Assembly (NCBI RefSeq): GCF_013359725.1
Contig: NZ_JABFMW010000024.1
Coordinates: 1 to 64,000 of the forward strand
Length of the DNA stretch: 64,000 bases
From: Pseudarthrobacter sp. C4D7
GTDB lineage: Bacteria; Actinomycetota; Actinomycetes; Actinomycetales; Micrococcaceae
Direction of reading: 5' to 3'
Each line of letters opens with the position of its first letter. Within the stretch, counting starts at the first letter, position 1. Under the pieces are notes generated by a model. That model made no database searches, had not been told where the DNA came from, and was given only the letters and a program-made list of their open reading frames with translations. A program made the translations under genes and the position numbers. This document shows, in pieces, positions 16,936-26,134 of this stretch.

Positions 16936-17634
16936 CTACATCGTGCAGCCGTCGGGACCGCAGGCTTGTGCGTCGGACGAATTGACCAGGACCAGGGGAT
17001 GCGCGTCTTCCCATGCCTGGTTGAGGGCACTCGTGAACGTTTCGGTGGGCTGGGCGCCGGACAGCCCGAACTTCCGGTCGATCACAAAGAATGGAACGCC
17101 GCTGATTCCCAGCCCCCGGGCCTCCTGGAAATCGAGCCGGACCTCGTCCGAGTATTTGTCGGTGGTGAAGAGCTCCGCCACTTCTCCGGCGGGCAGGCCC
17201 AGGTCCCGGCCCAGGGAGGTCAGGTAATCCCGGCTGCCGATGTCCTTGCCGTGCTCGAAGTGGTCGCTGAGCAGGCGTTCCTTCGCCGCATCCTGCGTGC
17301 CATGGGCTGCCGCGAGGTGGATCAGGCGGTGGGCGGTGAAGCTGTTGGCCACCACCACCTGGTGGAACCGGTAATCCAGGCCTTCCCCCTTGGCCTGCTG
17401 GGCCACGTGGTCAAACATCTGCCTCACCTGGTTCTCCGGCATGCCCTTGCGGCTGCTCAGGTAGTCCAGTTCGGTCCCGTCATAGTGCTCGGGCAGTGAG
17501 GGGTCCAGCTGGTAGCTGCGCCACACCACCTCCACGGCTTCACGGTGGGGGAACGCAGCCAGGGCAGCCTCGAACCGGCGCTTGCCGATGAAGCACCACG
17601 GGCACGCAACGTCCGACCAGATCTCAATCTTCAT
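16936..17634 (-). CDS. DsbA-family oxidoreductase, FrnE-like
   Basis: A 232-residue thioredoxin-fold protein of the FrnE group (cytoplasmic 2-hydroxychromene-isomerase-like DsbA proteins). The N-terminus reads M-K-I-E-I-W-S-D-V-A-C-P-W-C with active cysteines 11 and 14. The cis-proline block G-I-S-G-V-P-F-F-V-I is near 185, and the tail has a second cysteine pair (A-C-G-P-D-G-C). There is no signal peptide, so it acts in the cytoplasm, likely in disulfide handling under stress. The ATG at 17634 is preceded by CAAGG; an ATG 9 bases upstream is an alternative start. Confidence 0.93.
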   Translation of the reverse strand: MKIEIWSDVACPWCFIGKRRFEAALAAFPHREAVEVVWRSYQLDPSLPEHYDGTELDYLSSRKGMPENQVRQMFDHVAQQAKGEGLDYRFHQVVVANSFTAHRLIHLAAAHGTQDAAKERLLSDHFEHGKDIGSRDYLTSLGRDLGLPAGEVAELFTTDKYSDEVRLDFQEARGLGISGVPFFVIDRKFGLSGAQPTETFTSALNQAWEDAHPLVLVNSSDAQACGPDGCTM

Positions 17635-17848
17635 GCCTTGCATAACCGGGGCGCCGGAGCGGCCATTCCGGCGCCTGCCGTGAGATGGGGCACATTCGGC
17701 CCTTGTGGCCGGGGACGTCCTGGGCAATAGTTCTGAGGTAGGTGAAGCAGACGCCATGGAAGTGCCGAATACCGCAGGACAGGTGTGCCCTGCAGATCTG
17801 TGTGCCTGGCGGCTGGGAGTCCGGGCCTCGTTTTTCTGGAGGCCGGAG

Positions 17849-18910
17849 ATGCGTATCGGAGTTGTCGCAGGGCCGTGGATCCCCATTCCGCCGGTCACCT
17901 ACGGCGGCATTGAAAGAGTGGTGGACACCCTGGCGCGCGGTTTCAGTGCGGCCGGACACGAAGTGCTGCTGGCGGCCCCGTCCGAAAGCACCTGCCCCGT
18001 TCCGCACGTGCCGGGAATGCGGCCGGCATCCCGGGACGAGCTGGGCCTGACGATGTCTGAGCTCAGCCACGTCATCCGGGCCTACCAGGGACTCCAGGAT
18101 GTTGACATCATCCACGACCACACACTGGCCGGGCCGCTTCACGCACAACGGCCAGCGGCCATTCCCGTGGTCAGCACCATCCACGGGCCGCTCCACCAAG
18201 ACGCCAGGGACGTGTACCGTGCCATGTCCCGCAACACCGCCATCGTGGCAATATCGCAGGACCAGGCCTCGCATGCCCAGGATGTCCCCGTTACACAGGT
18301 GATCCATCACGGGATGGATGTTGCCGATGTTCCGGTGGGAAGCGGACGCGGCGGTTACCTGTGCTTCGTTGGCCGTGCCTCCAGGGACAAAGGCCTGCTG
18401 GAGGCAATCACCATTGCGCGGCAGGCCGGCGTGCATCTCAAAATCGCGGTGAAAATGCGGGAACCTGATGAGATCCGCTACTTCCGAGAGGTCATCGAAC
18501 CCATCCTTGGCCCCAACGAGGATTTCGTGGGGGAAGTGGACGATCACGCCAAGTACCGGCTGATGGGGGAGGCCATGGCATTCCTGACCCCTATCCAGTG
18601 GGCCGAACCATTTGGCCTGATGATGATCGAGGCGCTGGCCACCGGCACCCCTGTCCTCAGCACACGCATCGGCTCTGCCCCGGAAATCGTGGAGCATGGC
18701 CGCACTGGATTCCTGGGGGACACCCAGGAATTGACGGGCCTGGTGGGGGAAGCAGCAGGCCTGAGCAGGGAACGGTGCCGTGCCTCGGTGGAGGAGAGGT
18801 TCAGCGCCGGGCGGATGGTTGCCCAGTACCTGGGGCTTTTCCAACAACTGCTCGCCGGCAGATCGCCGGGAGGGGTTCCGGATGCCGCCCCCGTGCACCA
18901 GAATCGATAG
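17849..18910 (+). CDS. Glycosyltransferase family 4
   Basis: A 353-residue GT-B fold enzyme. The N-terminus M-R-I-G-V-V-A-G-P-W-I-P-I-P-P and Y-G-G-I-E-R-V is the glycine-rich acceptor side. The C-terminal donor site has E-P-F-G-L-M-M-I-E-A-L-A-T-G-T-P-V-L, the E-x7-E pattern of retaining family 4 transferases. The start ATG follows GGAGGCCGGAG, an excellent site; longer readings have none. The donor and acceptor sugars are not known. The debranching-like gene begins 59 bases downstream on the same strand, so they probably form an operon acting on a storage polymer or compatible solute. Confidence 0.93.
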   Translation: MRIGVVAGPWIPIPPVTYGGIERVVDTLARGFSAAGHEVLLAAPSESTCPVPHVPGMRPASRDELGLTMSELSHVIRAYQGLQDVDIIHDHTLAGPLHAQRPAAIPVVSTIHGPLHQDARDVYRAMSRNTAIVAISQDQASHAQDVPVTQVIHHGMDVADVPVGSGRGGYLCFVGRASRDKGLLEAITIARQAGVHLKIAVKMREPDEIRYFREVIEPILGPNEDFVGEVDDHAKYRLMGEAMAFLTPIQWAEPFGLMMIEALATGTPVLSTRIGSAPEIVEHGRTGFLGDTQELTGLVGEAAGLSRERCRASVEERFSAGRMVAQYLGLFQQLLAGRSPGGVPDAAPVHQNR

Positions 18911-18969
18911 GGCCATCACCGCATGTCCCGGTTCCCGGGATAGTTTCCCCTTGAGAAGGGAGTCCTCCC

Positions 18970-21117
18970 ATGACCGCCTGGAACGAAGACATTGAGGCAG
19001 CCCGGACAGAATCGGGCTCTGTCACCGTGCTGGAGGGTTCCTCCTTCTGCATCTCGTCGGGCAGCGGTGACATCAGCCCCGACGCAGGCACGAACGGCGT
19101 CTTCTACCAGGACACCCGGATCATTTCCCGCTGGATGTTGAGGATCAACGGATCGCTGCGCGAACCCCTTTCCGCACAACGCCCGCAGCCGTTCGAGGCC
19201 ACCTTTGTAGGCCGGGCGAAGTGGCCCGGCGGCAGGTTCGACAGCCCGCTGGTGGTACGCCAGGTCCGGCACATCGGGCCGGGCCTGCAGGACGACATCT
19301 CGCTGGAGAACTACGCATCCGAACCGGTGGAATGTGACATCGAGCTGCTGGTTGACGCGGACCAGGCAGACCTCTTCGACGTCAAGGGCGGACGCGCAAC
19401 TGGGCCGGATGACACCACCCGGACCGTGTCGGAAGGCCGCCTGATCATCGAGGCCGCCAGGCATGGCCAGCAGCGGGGTTCCGCGATCGGGGCGCGGGGC
19501 GCGGACGTCAGCACCGATGGGTTGCGCTTCCGTGTCACCGTCCCGGCCCGGGGCAAGTGGGCCACCAGCGTCATCGTGGTGCCGCTGGTGAACGGGGAAG
19601 CACCCGAAAAGCCGTTCAAGGAAGGCCAGCTGCCCCACCACCGGGAGGGCGTGCAACGGCACCTGGCCTGGGAAGAGGGCGTGCCGCGGATCAGCATCCA
19701 GGACGCCCACCTCCAGGAAGCGCTGAACCGCAGCCAGAGCGATCTGGGCGCCCTGCGGATTTTCGATGCGCACCACCCGGAACGCGCCGCCGTCGCCGCC
19801 GGTGCGCCGTGGTTTATGGCGCTGTTCGGCAGGGACTCGCTGTTGACCTCCTACATGAGCCTGATGGTCAACCCCAACCTGGCGCTGGGGACCCTGCAGA
19901 CCCTCGCCGGGATCCAGGGGAAGAAAGTGGACCCGGATTCGGAGGAGGAACCCGGCCGCATCCCGCATGAGGTCCGGCTGGGCGTCACCGCGGGCCTCTC
20001 CCTGGGCGGCAGTGCGTACTACGGTACCGCGGACGCCACCCCGCTGTTCGTGGCGGTCCTCGGTGAACTGAGCCGCTGGGGACTGTCCAGGGAAAAGATC
20101 CAGCCGCTCCTGGCCCACGCCGACCGTGCGCTGGAATGGATCGAAAAGTATGGCGACCGGGACGGTGACGGATTCGTCGAATACGCCCGCGCCAACGAGC
20201 ACGGCCTGGTCAACCAGGGTTGGAAAGACTCCTGGGACGGGATCAATTTCGCGGACGGCACCATCGCCGAAGCACCGATTGCCCTGTGTGAGGTCCAGGC
20301 CTACGTCTACTCGGCCTACCTGGGCAGGTCGCTGCTGGCCCACTGGAGCGGCGACACCGCGTTGGAGATGCGGTGGGCGGACAAGGCAGCGGCGTTCAAA
20401 GAGGAATTCAACAAGAAGTTCTGGCTGCCGGACAAGGGATATTATGCCGTGGCGCTGGACAAGGACAAGCGGCCCGTCGACGCACTGACGTCCAACATCG
20501 GCCACTGCCTCTGGGCCGGCATCGCGGACGAAGACAAGGCGGTGTCCGTGATGGAGCACCTGATGTCGCCACAGATGTTCACCGGCTGGGGGATCCGCAC
20601 GCTGGCCTCCGACATGGGCGCCTACAACCCCGTCAGCTACCACAACGGCTCCGTCTGGCCGCACGATACGGCGCTGGTTGCCACCGGCCTGATGCGCTAC
20701 GGGTTCGTGGACGAAGCCAAACGGGTCGCCTTGGGAATCTTCGATGCGGCCGCGCATTTCAACGGCCGGCTCCCTGAACTGTTCTGCGGCTTTGACCGGG
20801 GCGAGTTCGCCGGCCCCGTGCCGTACCCCACTGCCTGTTCCCCCCAGGCGTGGGCTGCTGCCGCTCCTGTGCAGCTGGCGCGGATCCTGCTGAGGCTCGA
20901 TCCCGTCTTTACCCGCGGGGTGGTGCACCTGGCGCCGATCCTGCCGGAGATCGTGGGCGCCTTCCGGGCGGAGAACGTCCTGCTGGACACCAGCCGGGTC
21001 ACCATCACTGCGGAGGGAACGAAGGGAAACATCGAAGGGCTTCCGCCCGGGCTTAAGCTCCTGACGGAACCCCGCCCGCCCCTGGCCTACCCGCCCAACG
21101 GTGTGGCTGGCAGGTAG
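18970..21117 (+). CDS. Glycogen-debranching-type amylo-alpha-1,6-glucosidase family protein
   Basis: A 715-residue protein. An N-terminal beta-rich domain (about residues 15-215, G-T-N-G-V-F-Y-Q-D-T-R-I near 40) is followed by an (alpha/alpha)6 catalytic barrel from about residue 270. Barrel blocks include G-A-P-W-F-M-A-L-F-G-R-D-S-L, the acidic N-Q-G-W-K-D-S-W-D-G-I and S-V-W-P-H-D-T-A-L-V. This is the architecture of bacterial proteins named amylo-alpha-1,6-glucosidase, which are not glgX-type enzymes. Natural substrates are mostly untested. GAGAAGGGAG precedes the ATG. No signal peptide is seen, so it is intracellular. It sits in a likely operon with the glycosyltransferase. Confidence 0.9.
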   Translation: MTAWNEDIEAARTESGSVTVLEGSSFCISSGSGDISPDAGTNGVFYQDTRIISRWMLRINGSLREPLSAQRPQPFEATFVGRAKWPGGRFDSPLVVRQVRHIGPGLQDDISLENYASEPVECDIELLVDADQADLFDVKGGRATGPDDTTRTVSEGRLIIEAARHGQQRGSAIGARGADVSTDGLRFRVTVPARGKWATSVIVVPLVNGEAPEKPFKEGQLPHHREGVQRHLAWEEGVPRISIQDAHLQEALNRSQSDLGALRIFDAHHPERAAVAAGAPWFMALFGRDSLLTSYMSLMVNPNLALGTLQTLAGIQGKKVDPDSEEEPGRIPHEVRLGVTAGLSLGGSAYYGTADATPLFVAVLGELSRWGLSREKIQPLLAHADRALEWIEKYGDRDGDGFVEYARANEHGLVNQGWKDSWDGINFADGTIAEAPIALCEVQAYVYSAYLGRSLLAHWSGDTALEMRWADKAAAFKEEFNKKFWLPDKGYYAVALDKDKRPVDALTSNIGHCLWAGIADEDKAVSVMEHLMSPQMFTGWGIRTLASDMGAYNPVSYHNGSVWPHDTALVATGLMRYGFVDEAKRVALGIFDAAAHFNGRLPELFCGFDRGEFAGPVPYPTACSPQAWAAAAPVQLARILLRLDPVFTRGVVHLAPILPEIVGAFRAENVLLDTSRVTITAEGTKGNIEGLPPGLKLLTEPRPPLAYPPNGVAGR

Positions 21118-21160
21118 GCGCAGGGGCCGGGGCTTGGGTTGAACGGCGCCCTGGGCAGGG

Positions 21161-21694
21161 TCAGGGCAGGGCGCGTTCCAGGACGAAGTCGTGCTCAATG
21201 GTGCTGCCCAGCCCGAACGACTTGGTGCCCACTTTGTGGAATCCCGACTTCCCGTAGAAGCGGATGGCCCGGGCGTTCTGGCTGTTGACGCCCAGCCAGG
21301 CCCCGGCGGCACCGGATTCCGCGGCCGCCTCGAGGCTGGCGTGCATGAGTTCGGCAGCCGCGCCCAGTCCGTGATAGTCGGGGTGGACATAGCATTTGCT
21401 GATTTCCACTGACGGCAGCAGGGCCAGGACGGAGGCCACGTCCGGATCCGCTGCCGGCCTGTCCACCAGCAGGCTGTAGCCGAACAGCTCCCCGTCGCGG
21501 TCGATGACCAGGATGGTGACGTCCGGGTCTGCGAGATAGCCGCGGAAGTGCTCCTCGCTGAGCGTGTTGGCCAGGTGGGCGGCAATGTCGGCAGGCGACG
21601 ACGACGGCGGGCAGGCCAGCGGAAAGGTGACAGCCGCCAGCGCGGCGAGCGGGCCGGCGTCGTCCGCTGTTGCCCGGCGGATGGTGTGGGTCAT
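21161..21694 (-). CDS. GNAT-family N-acetyltransferase
   Basis: A 177-residue acetyltransferase. The acetyl-CoA loop region is present (I-S-K-C-Y-V-H-P-D-Y-H-G-L-G-A-A-A-E-L-M near 105-125), as is the N-A-R-A-I-R-F-Y-G-K-S-G-F block near 150, as in RimI/yjaB-like members. The substrate is unknown. The ATG at 21694 has GGAGAGG upstream. It begins 16 bases after the end of the 2-hydroxyacid dehydrogenase gene on the same strand, so the two are probably co-transcribed. Confidence 0.92.
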   Translation of the reverse strand: MTHTIRRATADDAGPLAALAAVTFPLACPPSSSPADIAAHLANTLSEEHFRGYLADPDVTILVIDRDGELFGYSLLVDRPAADPDVASVLALLPSVEISKCYVHPDYHGLGAAAELMHASLEAAAESGAAGAWLGVNSQNARAIRFYGKSGFHKVGTKSFGLGSTIEHDFVLERALP

Positions 21695-21710
21695 GCGGTG
21701 CCTCTCCAGG

Positions 21711-22670
21711 TCAGGCGGTGATGGTTCGGATGGGCGAGCCGGCAAGCCAGGCGGTGACGTCCTCCAGGGCGCCGCCATAGAACTGCCGGTAGCTTTCCTG
21801 CGTGACGTAGCCCAGGTGCGGGGAAAGCACCGTGTTCGGCGCGGCCAGGAGCGGGTGGCCGGCCTGGAGGGGTTCCTGGTCGAAGACGTCCAGGGCGGCG
21901 CCGCGGATCCACCCTTCGTTCAGGGCCTTGATCAGGGCCTCCTGGTCCACCAGCGGTCCACGGGCGGTGTTGACCAGGATTCCTTCGGGGCCCAGCAGCC
22001 GCAGCTCGGCCTCGCCCACGGTGTTCTCCGACCTGGGGGAGAGGCGCAGGTGGAGGGTGGCGACGTCGGACGCTGCGAAAAGCTCTTCCTTGGACACCAT
22101 GCGTGCACCGGCCTCCGCGGCTGCCCCGGCTGTGAGGTTCTGGCTCCAGGCCACCACGTCCATGCCGAACGCCTGCCCATACGCGGCGATCCGCCGGCCA
22201 ATCTTGCCCAGCCCCACGATCCCCAACGTTTTGCCGGCCAGCTCAAAGCCCACCGTCGACTGCCAGGTGCCCGCCCTGAGCGAGTTCTCCTCGGCGGGGA
22301 GGTGCCGGGCGATGGCCAGCAGGAGGGCCCAGGTCAGTTCGGGCGCGGCAGTGGGGGAGCCGGGCGTGCCGCACACCGTCACTCCATGCTCAGCCGCGGC
22401 GGCAACGTCGATGGCGGCGTTGGCCATGCCGGTGGTGACCAGCAGCTCAAGCGCCGGCAGTTGCTCGAAGACCTCACGGGGGAACGCTGTCCGCTCGCGC
22501 ATGGCGATCACCATGGTGGCGTCACCCAGTGCCGAGACCAGGGCCTCCCGGGAGGCAAAGGGCTTCCGGTATGACGTCACTGTGACCCCTTGCGCTTCCA
22601 GCGCTGCGAAGTCGGCGAAGCCGCTGGCCACGTCCTGGTAGTCGTCGAGGATGGCTAGGCGGTGGGTCAT
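21711..22670 (-). CDS. D-2-hydroxyacid dehydrogenase family protein
   Basis: A 319-residue NAD-dependent dehydrogenase related to phosphoglycerate dehydrogenase. The Rossmann motif G-I-V-G-L-G-K-I-G-R-R is near residue 150. The catalytic arginine is in V-N-T-A-R-G-P-L-V, the glutamate in the following D-V-F-D-Q-E-P-L block, and the histidine in S-P-H-L-G-Y-V-T. It lacks the C-terminal ACT domain of biosynthetic SerA, so the substrate may be another 2-keto/hydroxy acid. GAAGGA precedes the ATG at 22670. It is the first gene of a short operon with the GNAT gene. Confidence 0.93.
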   Translation of the reverse strand: MTHRLAILDDYQDVASGFADFAALEAQGVTVTSYRKPFASREALVSALGDATMVIAMRERTAFPREVFEQLPALELLVTTGMANAAIDVAAAAEHGVTVCGTPGSPTAAPELTWALLLAIARHLPAEENSLRAGTWQSTVGFELAGKTLGIVGLGKIGRRIAAYGQAFGMDVVAWSQNLTAGAAAEAGARMVSKEELFAASDVATLHLRLSPRSENTVGEAELRLLGPEGILVNTARGPLVDQEALIKALNEGWIRGAALDVFDQEPLQAGHPLLAAPNTVLSPHLGYVTQESYRQFYGGALEDVTAWLAGSPIRTITA

Positions 22671-22812
22671 CAGTGTCCTTCGCGGGGTCCTGCGTCCTGG
22701 GGTCAGGTTCATCGTATGGCAGGCCCGGTCCGGAGGGAGCCTGAAACCCCAGCAACGCGGAGCGTGATAGCAATGGAGTGATGAAGCCACGCCCATTCCC
22801 GATTATGGCCCT

Positions 22813-24006
22813 GTGAGCGGCCGCGTCCTGTCCCGCATCCCGAAAAGCTGGGTCCTGCTGGCCTGCATCGGCCTGCTGGCGCTGAACCTCCGGGGTCCCT
22901 TCGTTGCCGTTGCACCGCTGGTGGACCTCATGCAGGCCGAGCTGCACTTTTCACCGGTCATGCTGGGGCTGCTGACCAGCATCCCCGTACTGTGTTTTTC
23001 GCTGGCGGCTCCGCTGGCGTCCCTGGCGGCCCGGAAATTCGGTGCCGAGTTCGCCGTGACGTTAACCATCCTGGGGGTGCTGGCGGGCGTCCTGCTCCGC
23101 TCCGCGGGAGGACCGGCCCTGGTGGTGGCCGGAACGGTGGTCATTGGAGTGGCCATCACCGTGGGCAACATTGCGGTGCCGCTGATCATCCGCCGCGATT
23201 TTGCGCCGCGGCGGCAGGGGACCGCGATGGGGATCTATACGGCAGCGCTGAACATCGGGTCATTCCTGACCTCGGTGATCATGGCCCCGCTGGCGGCAGT
23301 GACGGGATGGCGGCTGGCCCTGGCCGCTGTGGCCGTCCTGGCCGTTGCGGCGGTGGCGGTGTGGGTGCTGGCCGTGGGGCCGCGGACGGCTTTCCTGGCC
23401 AAGGCCGAGGACGGCGGGGACACGCCCCGGGTGCCGGCAAACCGGTCCGGATGGACTACCTTCGGACTCACTGCCGGCTTCGGCGGCCAGGCTTTCTCCT
23501 ACTACGGCGTCACGGCGTGGCTGCCCAGCTACCTGCACGACGAACTGGGAATGAACGCGGCCCAGGCCGGCGCCGCGTCCTCCATTTTCCAGATCCTGGC
23601 CATCGTGGGCGGGCTCGGCGTGCCCTTCGCGGCCAAATACCTGAGTACGACGGCGGTGGCGGTCACCCTGGGTTCGCTGTGGCTTGCCGTCCCGGTGGGA
23701 CTGCTTTTCCTGCCGCAACTGTGGTGGCTGTGGTCCACGTCCGGCGGCATCGCGCAGGGCGGCGGCATCACGCTGATCTTCATTGCCATCATCAAGCTGG
23801 CCCGCGACCAGGCCTCGGCAGGCCGGATGTCCGCAACTGTCCAGGGCCTGGGTTACTGCCTCGCCGCCGTGGCGCCCCCGCTGGTGGGCTTTGTGCACGA
23901 CAACTCCGGATCGTGGACGCCGGCCCTGCTGGTCATCCTGGCGTCGGTGCTCACCTTCTTCGTCAGCACCACCCTGTCCGTGCGGCAGGTGCCCAAGGGG
24001 CGCTGA
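22813..24006 (+). CDS. MFS transporter, CynX/NimT family
   Basis: A 397-residue membrane protein with about 12 hydrophobic segments. The first helix ends in L-A-L-N-L-R-G-P-F-V-A-V-A-P-L, the signature of the CynX/NimT group of major facilitator transporters. Known members take up cyanate or export nitroimidazoles and other small anions; the substrate here is unknown. The start is the GTG at 22813; the ribosome site is poor. It is divergent from the dehydrogenase/GNAT operon and convergent with aceB, with a repeat cluster filling the gap. Confidence 0.9.
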   Translation: MSGRVLSRIPKSWVLLACIGLLALNLRGPFVAVAPLVDLMQAELHFSPVMLGLLTSIPVLCFSLAAPLASLAARKFGAEFAVTLTILGVLAGVLLRSAGGPALVVAGTVVIGVAITVGNIAVPLIIRRDFAPRRQGTAMGIYTAALNIGSFLTSVIMAPLAAVTGWRLALAAVAVLAVAAVAVWVLAVGPRTAFLAKAEDGGDTPRVPANRSGWTTFGLTAGFGGQAFSYYGVTAWLPSYLHDELGMNAAQAGAASSIFQILAIVGGLGVPFAAKYLSTTAVAVTLGSLWLAVPVGLLFLPQLWWLWSTSGGIAQGGGITLIFIAIIKLARDQASAGRMSATVQGLGYCLAAVAPPLVGFVHDNSGSWTPALLVILASVLTFFVSTTLSVRQVPKGR

Positions 24007-24018
24007 GGCGAGGCCCGC

Positions 24019-24032
24019 CGTCGTACGTTCCC
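24019..24032 (+). repeat. Copy of a 14-bp motif also found at 40926
   Basis: CGTCGTACGTTCCC occurs here, 13 bases after the transporter stop, and again at 40926-40939, 12 bases after the yhhQ stop. It is directly followed here by the 32-bp-period repeat cluster. Confidence 0.6.
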
Positions 24033-24036
24033 CTGC

Positions 24037-24137
24037 ACGCCCGCTCACTTAACGCAACACAAACGACGACGCCCGCTCACCTATTGCAGCCAATACGACG
24101 ACGCCCGCTCACTTTCCTGGCGAAAGTGAGCGGGCGT
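24037..24137. repeat. 32-bp-period intergenic repeat cluster with hairpin cap
   Basis: ACGCCCGCTCAC starts at 24037, 24069 and 24101, exactly 32 bases apart, and is followed by its reverse complement at 24126. The last pair forms a hairpin (16-bp arms, 5-base loop, 24101-24137). It lies between convergent genes and may also terminate transcription. The same layout recurs at 29.2 and 56.9 kb. Confidence 0.9.
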
Positions 24138-24226
24138 TGTGGGTGGTGCTCCGCCGCCGGGCCGGCGCCCCGGATTTCGGGGAGCCTGTTGCGGAGGGCG
24201 TGCCGGCCCGGCAGACGGAATTCCGG

Positions 24227-25879
24227 TTACGCCGCGGCGAGCTCCTCGACGGTGGCCTTTTCACGGGCCTCCGTCAGGTAGCGGGCGTAAGCGGGGAGGG
24301 TGAGGAAAGAGGGGAATTCGCGGCTGAGCGTGACCTCTTCGAAGATGTCGCGGGCGTCCTCGAAGCGGTCGCCGTCAAAGCGCTCCAGCCGGGCGAATTC
24401 CTCGTCCAGCAGTTCCTCCACCCACTCATGGCTGACGATCTCGCCCTGGTCCGTGATGGCCCGGGCGTAGATCCATTGCCACAGCTGCGAGCGCGAGATC
24501 TCGGCCGTGGCGGCGTCCTCCATGAGGTTATGGATGGCCACCGCACCGTTCCCGCGGAGCCAGGATTCGATGTAGCGGATGCCCACTTCGATGTTGTTCC
24601 GGATGCCCTGTTCGGTGATCGTGCCGGTGGTGGCGGCAACGTCGATCAGGGCGCGGTCGTCCGGGATGACATCCTCGCGGAGCCGGTCCAGCTGGTTCGG
24701 CTTGCTGCCCAGGACGCCGTCGAACACTTCGCGGCACACGGGCACCAGGTCCGGATGCGCCACCCAGGAGCCGTCGAAGCCGTCATTGGCCTCGCGGGTC
24801 TTGTCTGCGCGGACCTTCTCCAGGGCGTTGGCGTTGGCCTCCGGGTCCTTGCGGTTGGGGACGGCTGCTGCCATGCCGCCGATGGCCATGGCGCCGCGCT
24901 TGTGGCAGGCGCGGACCAGCTGTTCGGTGTAGGCGCGCATGAAGGGCTGGGTCATGGTCACCTGGCCGCGGTCCGGCAGGACGAAGCGGGGGCCGCGGGT
25001 ACGGAAGTTCTTGATCAGGGAGAAGATGTAGTCCCAGCGGCCGGCGTTCAGGCCGGCGGCGTGGTCGCGCAGTTCGTAGAGGATTTCCTCCATTTCGAAC
25101 GCTGCGGTGATGGTCTCGATCAGCACCGTGGCGCGGATGGTGCCCTGCGGGATGCCGAGCAGGTCCTGGGCCAGGATGAAGATGTCGTTCCACAGCCGGG
25201 CTTCGAGGTGGTTCTCGATCTTGGGCAGGTAGAAGTAGGGGCCCTTGCCCTGGGCGAGCAGGCGGCGGGCGTTGTGGAAGAAGAACAGGCCGAAGTCCAC
25301 GATGCCGCCGGCGATGGGCTGGCCGTCCACGAGCATGTGCTTCTCCGGCAGGTGCCAGCCGCGCGGGCGGACCACAATGGTGGGCAGGTCCCCGGCGGGC
25401 TTCAGCTTGTACTCCTTGCCCTCTTCGCTGGTGAAGTCGATCCGGCGCTCCAGGGCGTCCGTCAGGTTCAGCTGGCCCTTGAGGACGTTCCGCCACGTGG
25501 GGGTGGAGGAATCCTCCATGTCCGCCAGCCACACCTTGGCGCCCGAGTTCAGCGCGTTGATGGTCATCTTTTTGTCCACCGGGCCCGTGATTTCGACGCG
25601 GCGGTCCTCCAGGCCCGGTGCCGGGGGAGCGACCCGCCACGAGGAGTCATTGCGGATGTGCTCGGTCTCCCGCAGGAACCGCGGGTCCGCTCCAGCGGCG
25701 ATGTCAGCCCGCCGGGTGCGCCGCGCCTGCAGCAGTTCCTGCCGCCGTTCGGCGGTAGCCCGGTGCAGCTTTGCAATGAAGGACAGTGCATCCGGGGTCA
25801 GAACCTCGTCCTGCCGGCAAATGGGCTGGGCAGTCATGGTGATGCCGTTGATCGTGAAGCTGTCGGTGAAGCTGTTCAT
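24227..25879 (-). CDS. aceB: Malate synthase A
   Basis: Condenses acetyl-CoA with glyoxylate to malate, the second step of the glyoxylate shunt. The 550-residue length and the family blocks fit isoform [13 protein letters not shown] near 115, [17 protein letters not shown] near 265, and the signature [17 protein letters not shown] near 283. The ATG at 25879 follows AAGGAG. It lies 255 bases downstream of aceA on the same strand, and so is probably co-regulated with it by the RamB-like protein. It is convergent with the CynX-type transporter gene. Confidence 0.97.
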   Translation of the reverse strand: MNSFTDSFTINGITMTAQPICRQDEVLTPDALSFIAKLHRATAERRQELLQARRTRRADIAAGADPRFLRETEHIRNDSSWRVAPPAPGLEDRRVEITGPVDKKMTINALNSGAKVWLADMEDSSTPTWRNVLKGQLNLTDALERRIDFTSEEGKEYKLKPAGDLPTIVVRPRGWHLPEKHMLVDGQPIAGGIVDFGLFFFHNARRLLAQGKGPYFYLPKIENHLEARLWNDIFILAQDLLGIPQGTIRATVLIETITAAFEMEEILYELRDHAAGLNAGRWDYIFSLIKNFRTRGPRFVLPDRGQVTMTQPFMRAYTEQLVRACHKRGAMAIGGMAAAVPNRKDPEANANALEKVRADKTREANDGFDGSWVAHPDLVPVCREVFDGVLGSKPNQLDRLREDVIPDDRALIDVAATTGTITEQGIRNNIEVGIRYIESWLRGNGAVAIHNLMEDAATAEISRSQLWQWIYARAITDQGEIVSHEWVEELLDEEFARLERFDGDRFEDARDIFEEVTLSREFPSFLTLPAYARYLTEAREKATVEELAAA

Positions 25880-26095
25880 CTCAGTCTCCTTAAAGACGGA
25901 AGGGAAGTTCGACGGCGGGACTTGCCTGGGTGGGGCCGGGAAGGGAAATCCTCCGCGTGCCATCCCCATCCCCGGCGTAAGACCTCGCAAAGCTCGGTCG
26001 ACGCCGGGGACAGGGCCCCTTTACGCACGCTTCCGGATTCCCCCTCCCGGCCCTCGACGGCCACGCTTGGGCGAGTGCCGCCGTCGTGCCTCTTC

Positions 26096-26119
26096 GGTGA
26101 GCGAAGCGAACGGCTCACC
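26096..26119. terminator. Inverted repeat near the end of aceA, possible attenuator
   Basis: GGTGAGC (26096-26102) and GCTCACC (26113-26119) form a short hairpin 16 bases after the aceA stop, on the aceB side. There is no T-run, so it may protect or shorten the aceA message rather than terminate it. Confidence 0.35.
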
Positions 26120-26134
26120 TTGGGCGGCTGGGGA

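Noticed and set aside
16936..17898. Longer start for the FrnE-like protein
   Set aside because: The extra upstream residues have no family resemblance and the CPWC motif already sits at residue 11 from the chosen ATG.
18916..21585. Long open frame (889 codons) on the minus strand opposite the debranching-type gene
   Set aside because: It is a by-product of high-GC codon use: it lies antisense to a clear gene, runs into the GNAT gene in another frame, and has no recognisable domain.
24037..24137. Regular repeats that resemble a small CRISPR array
   Set aside because: The conserved part is only 12-20 bases, the gaps are about 12-20 bases, orientation flips within clusters, and no cas genes are present.
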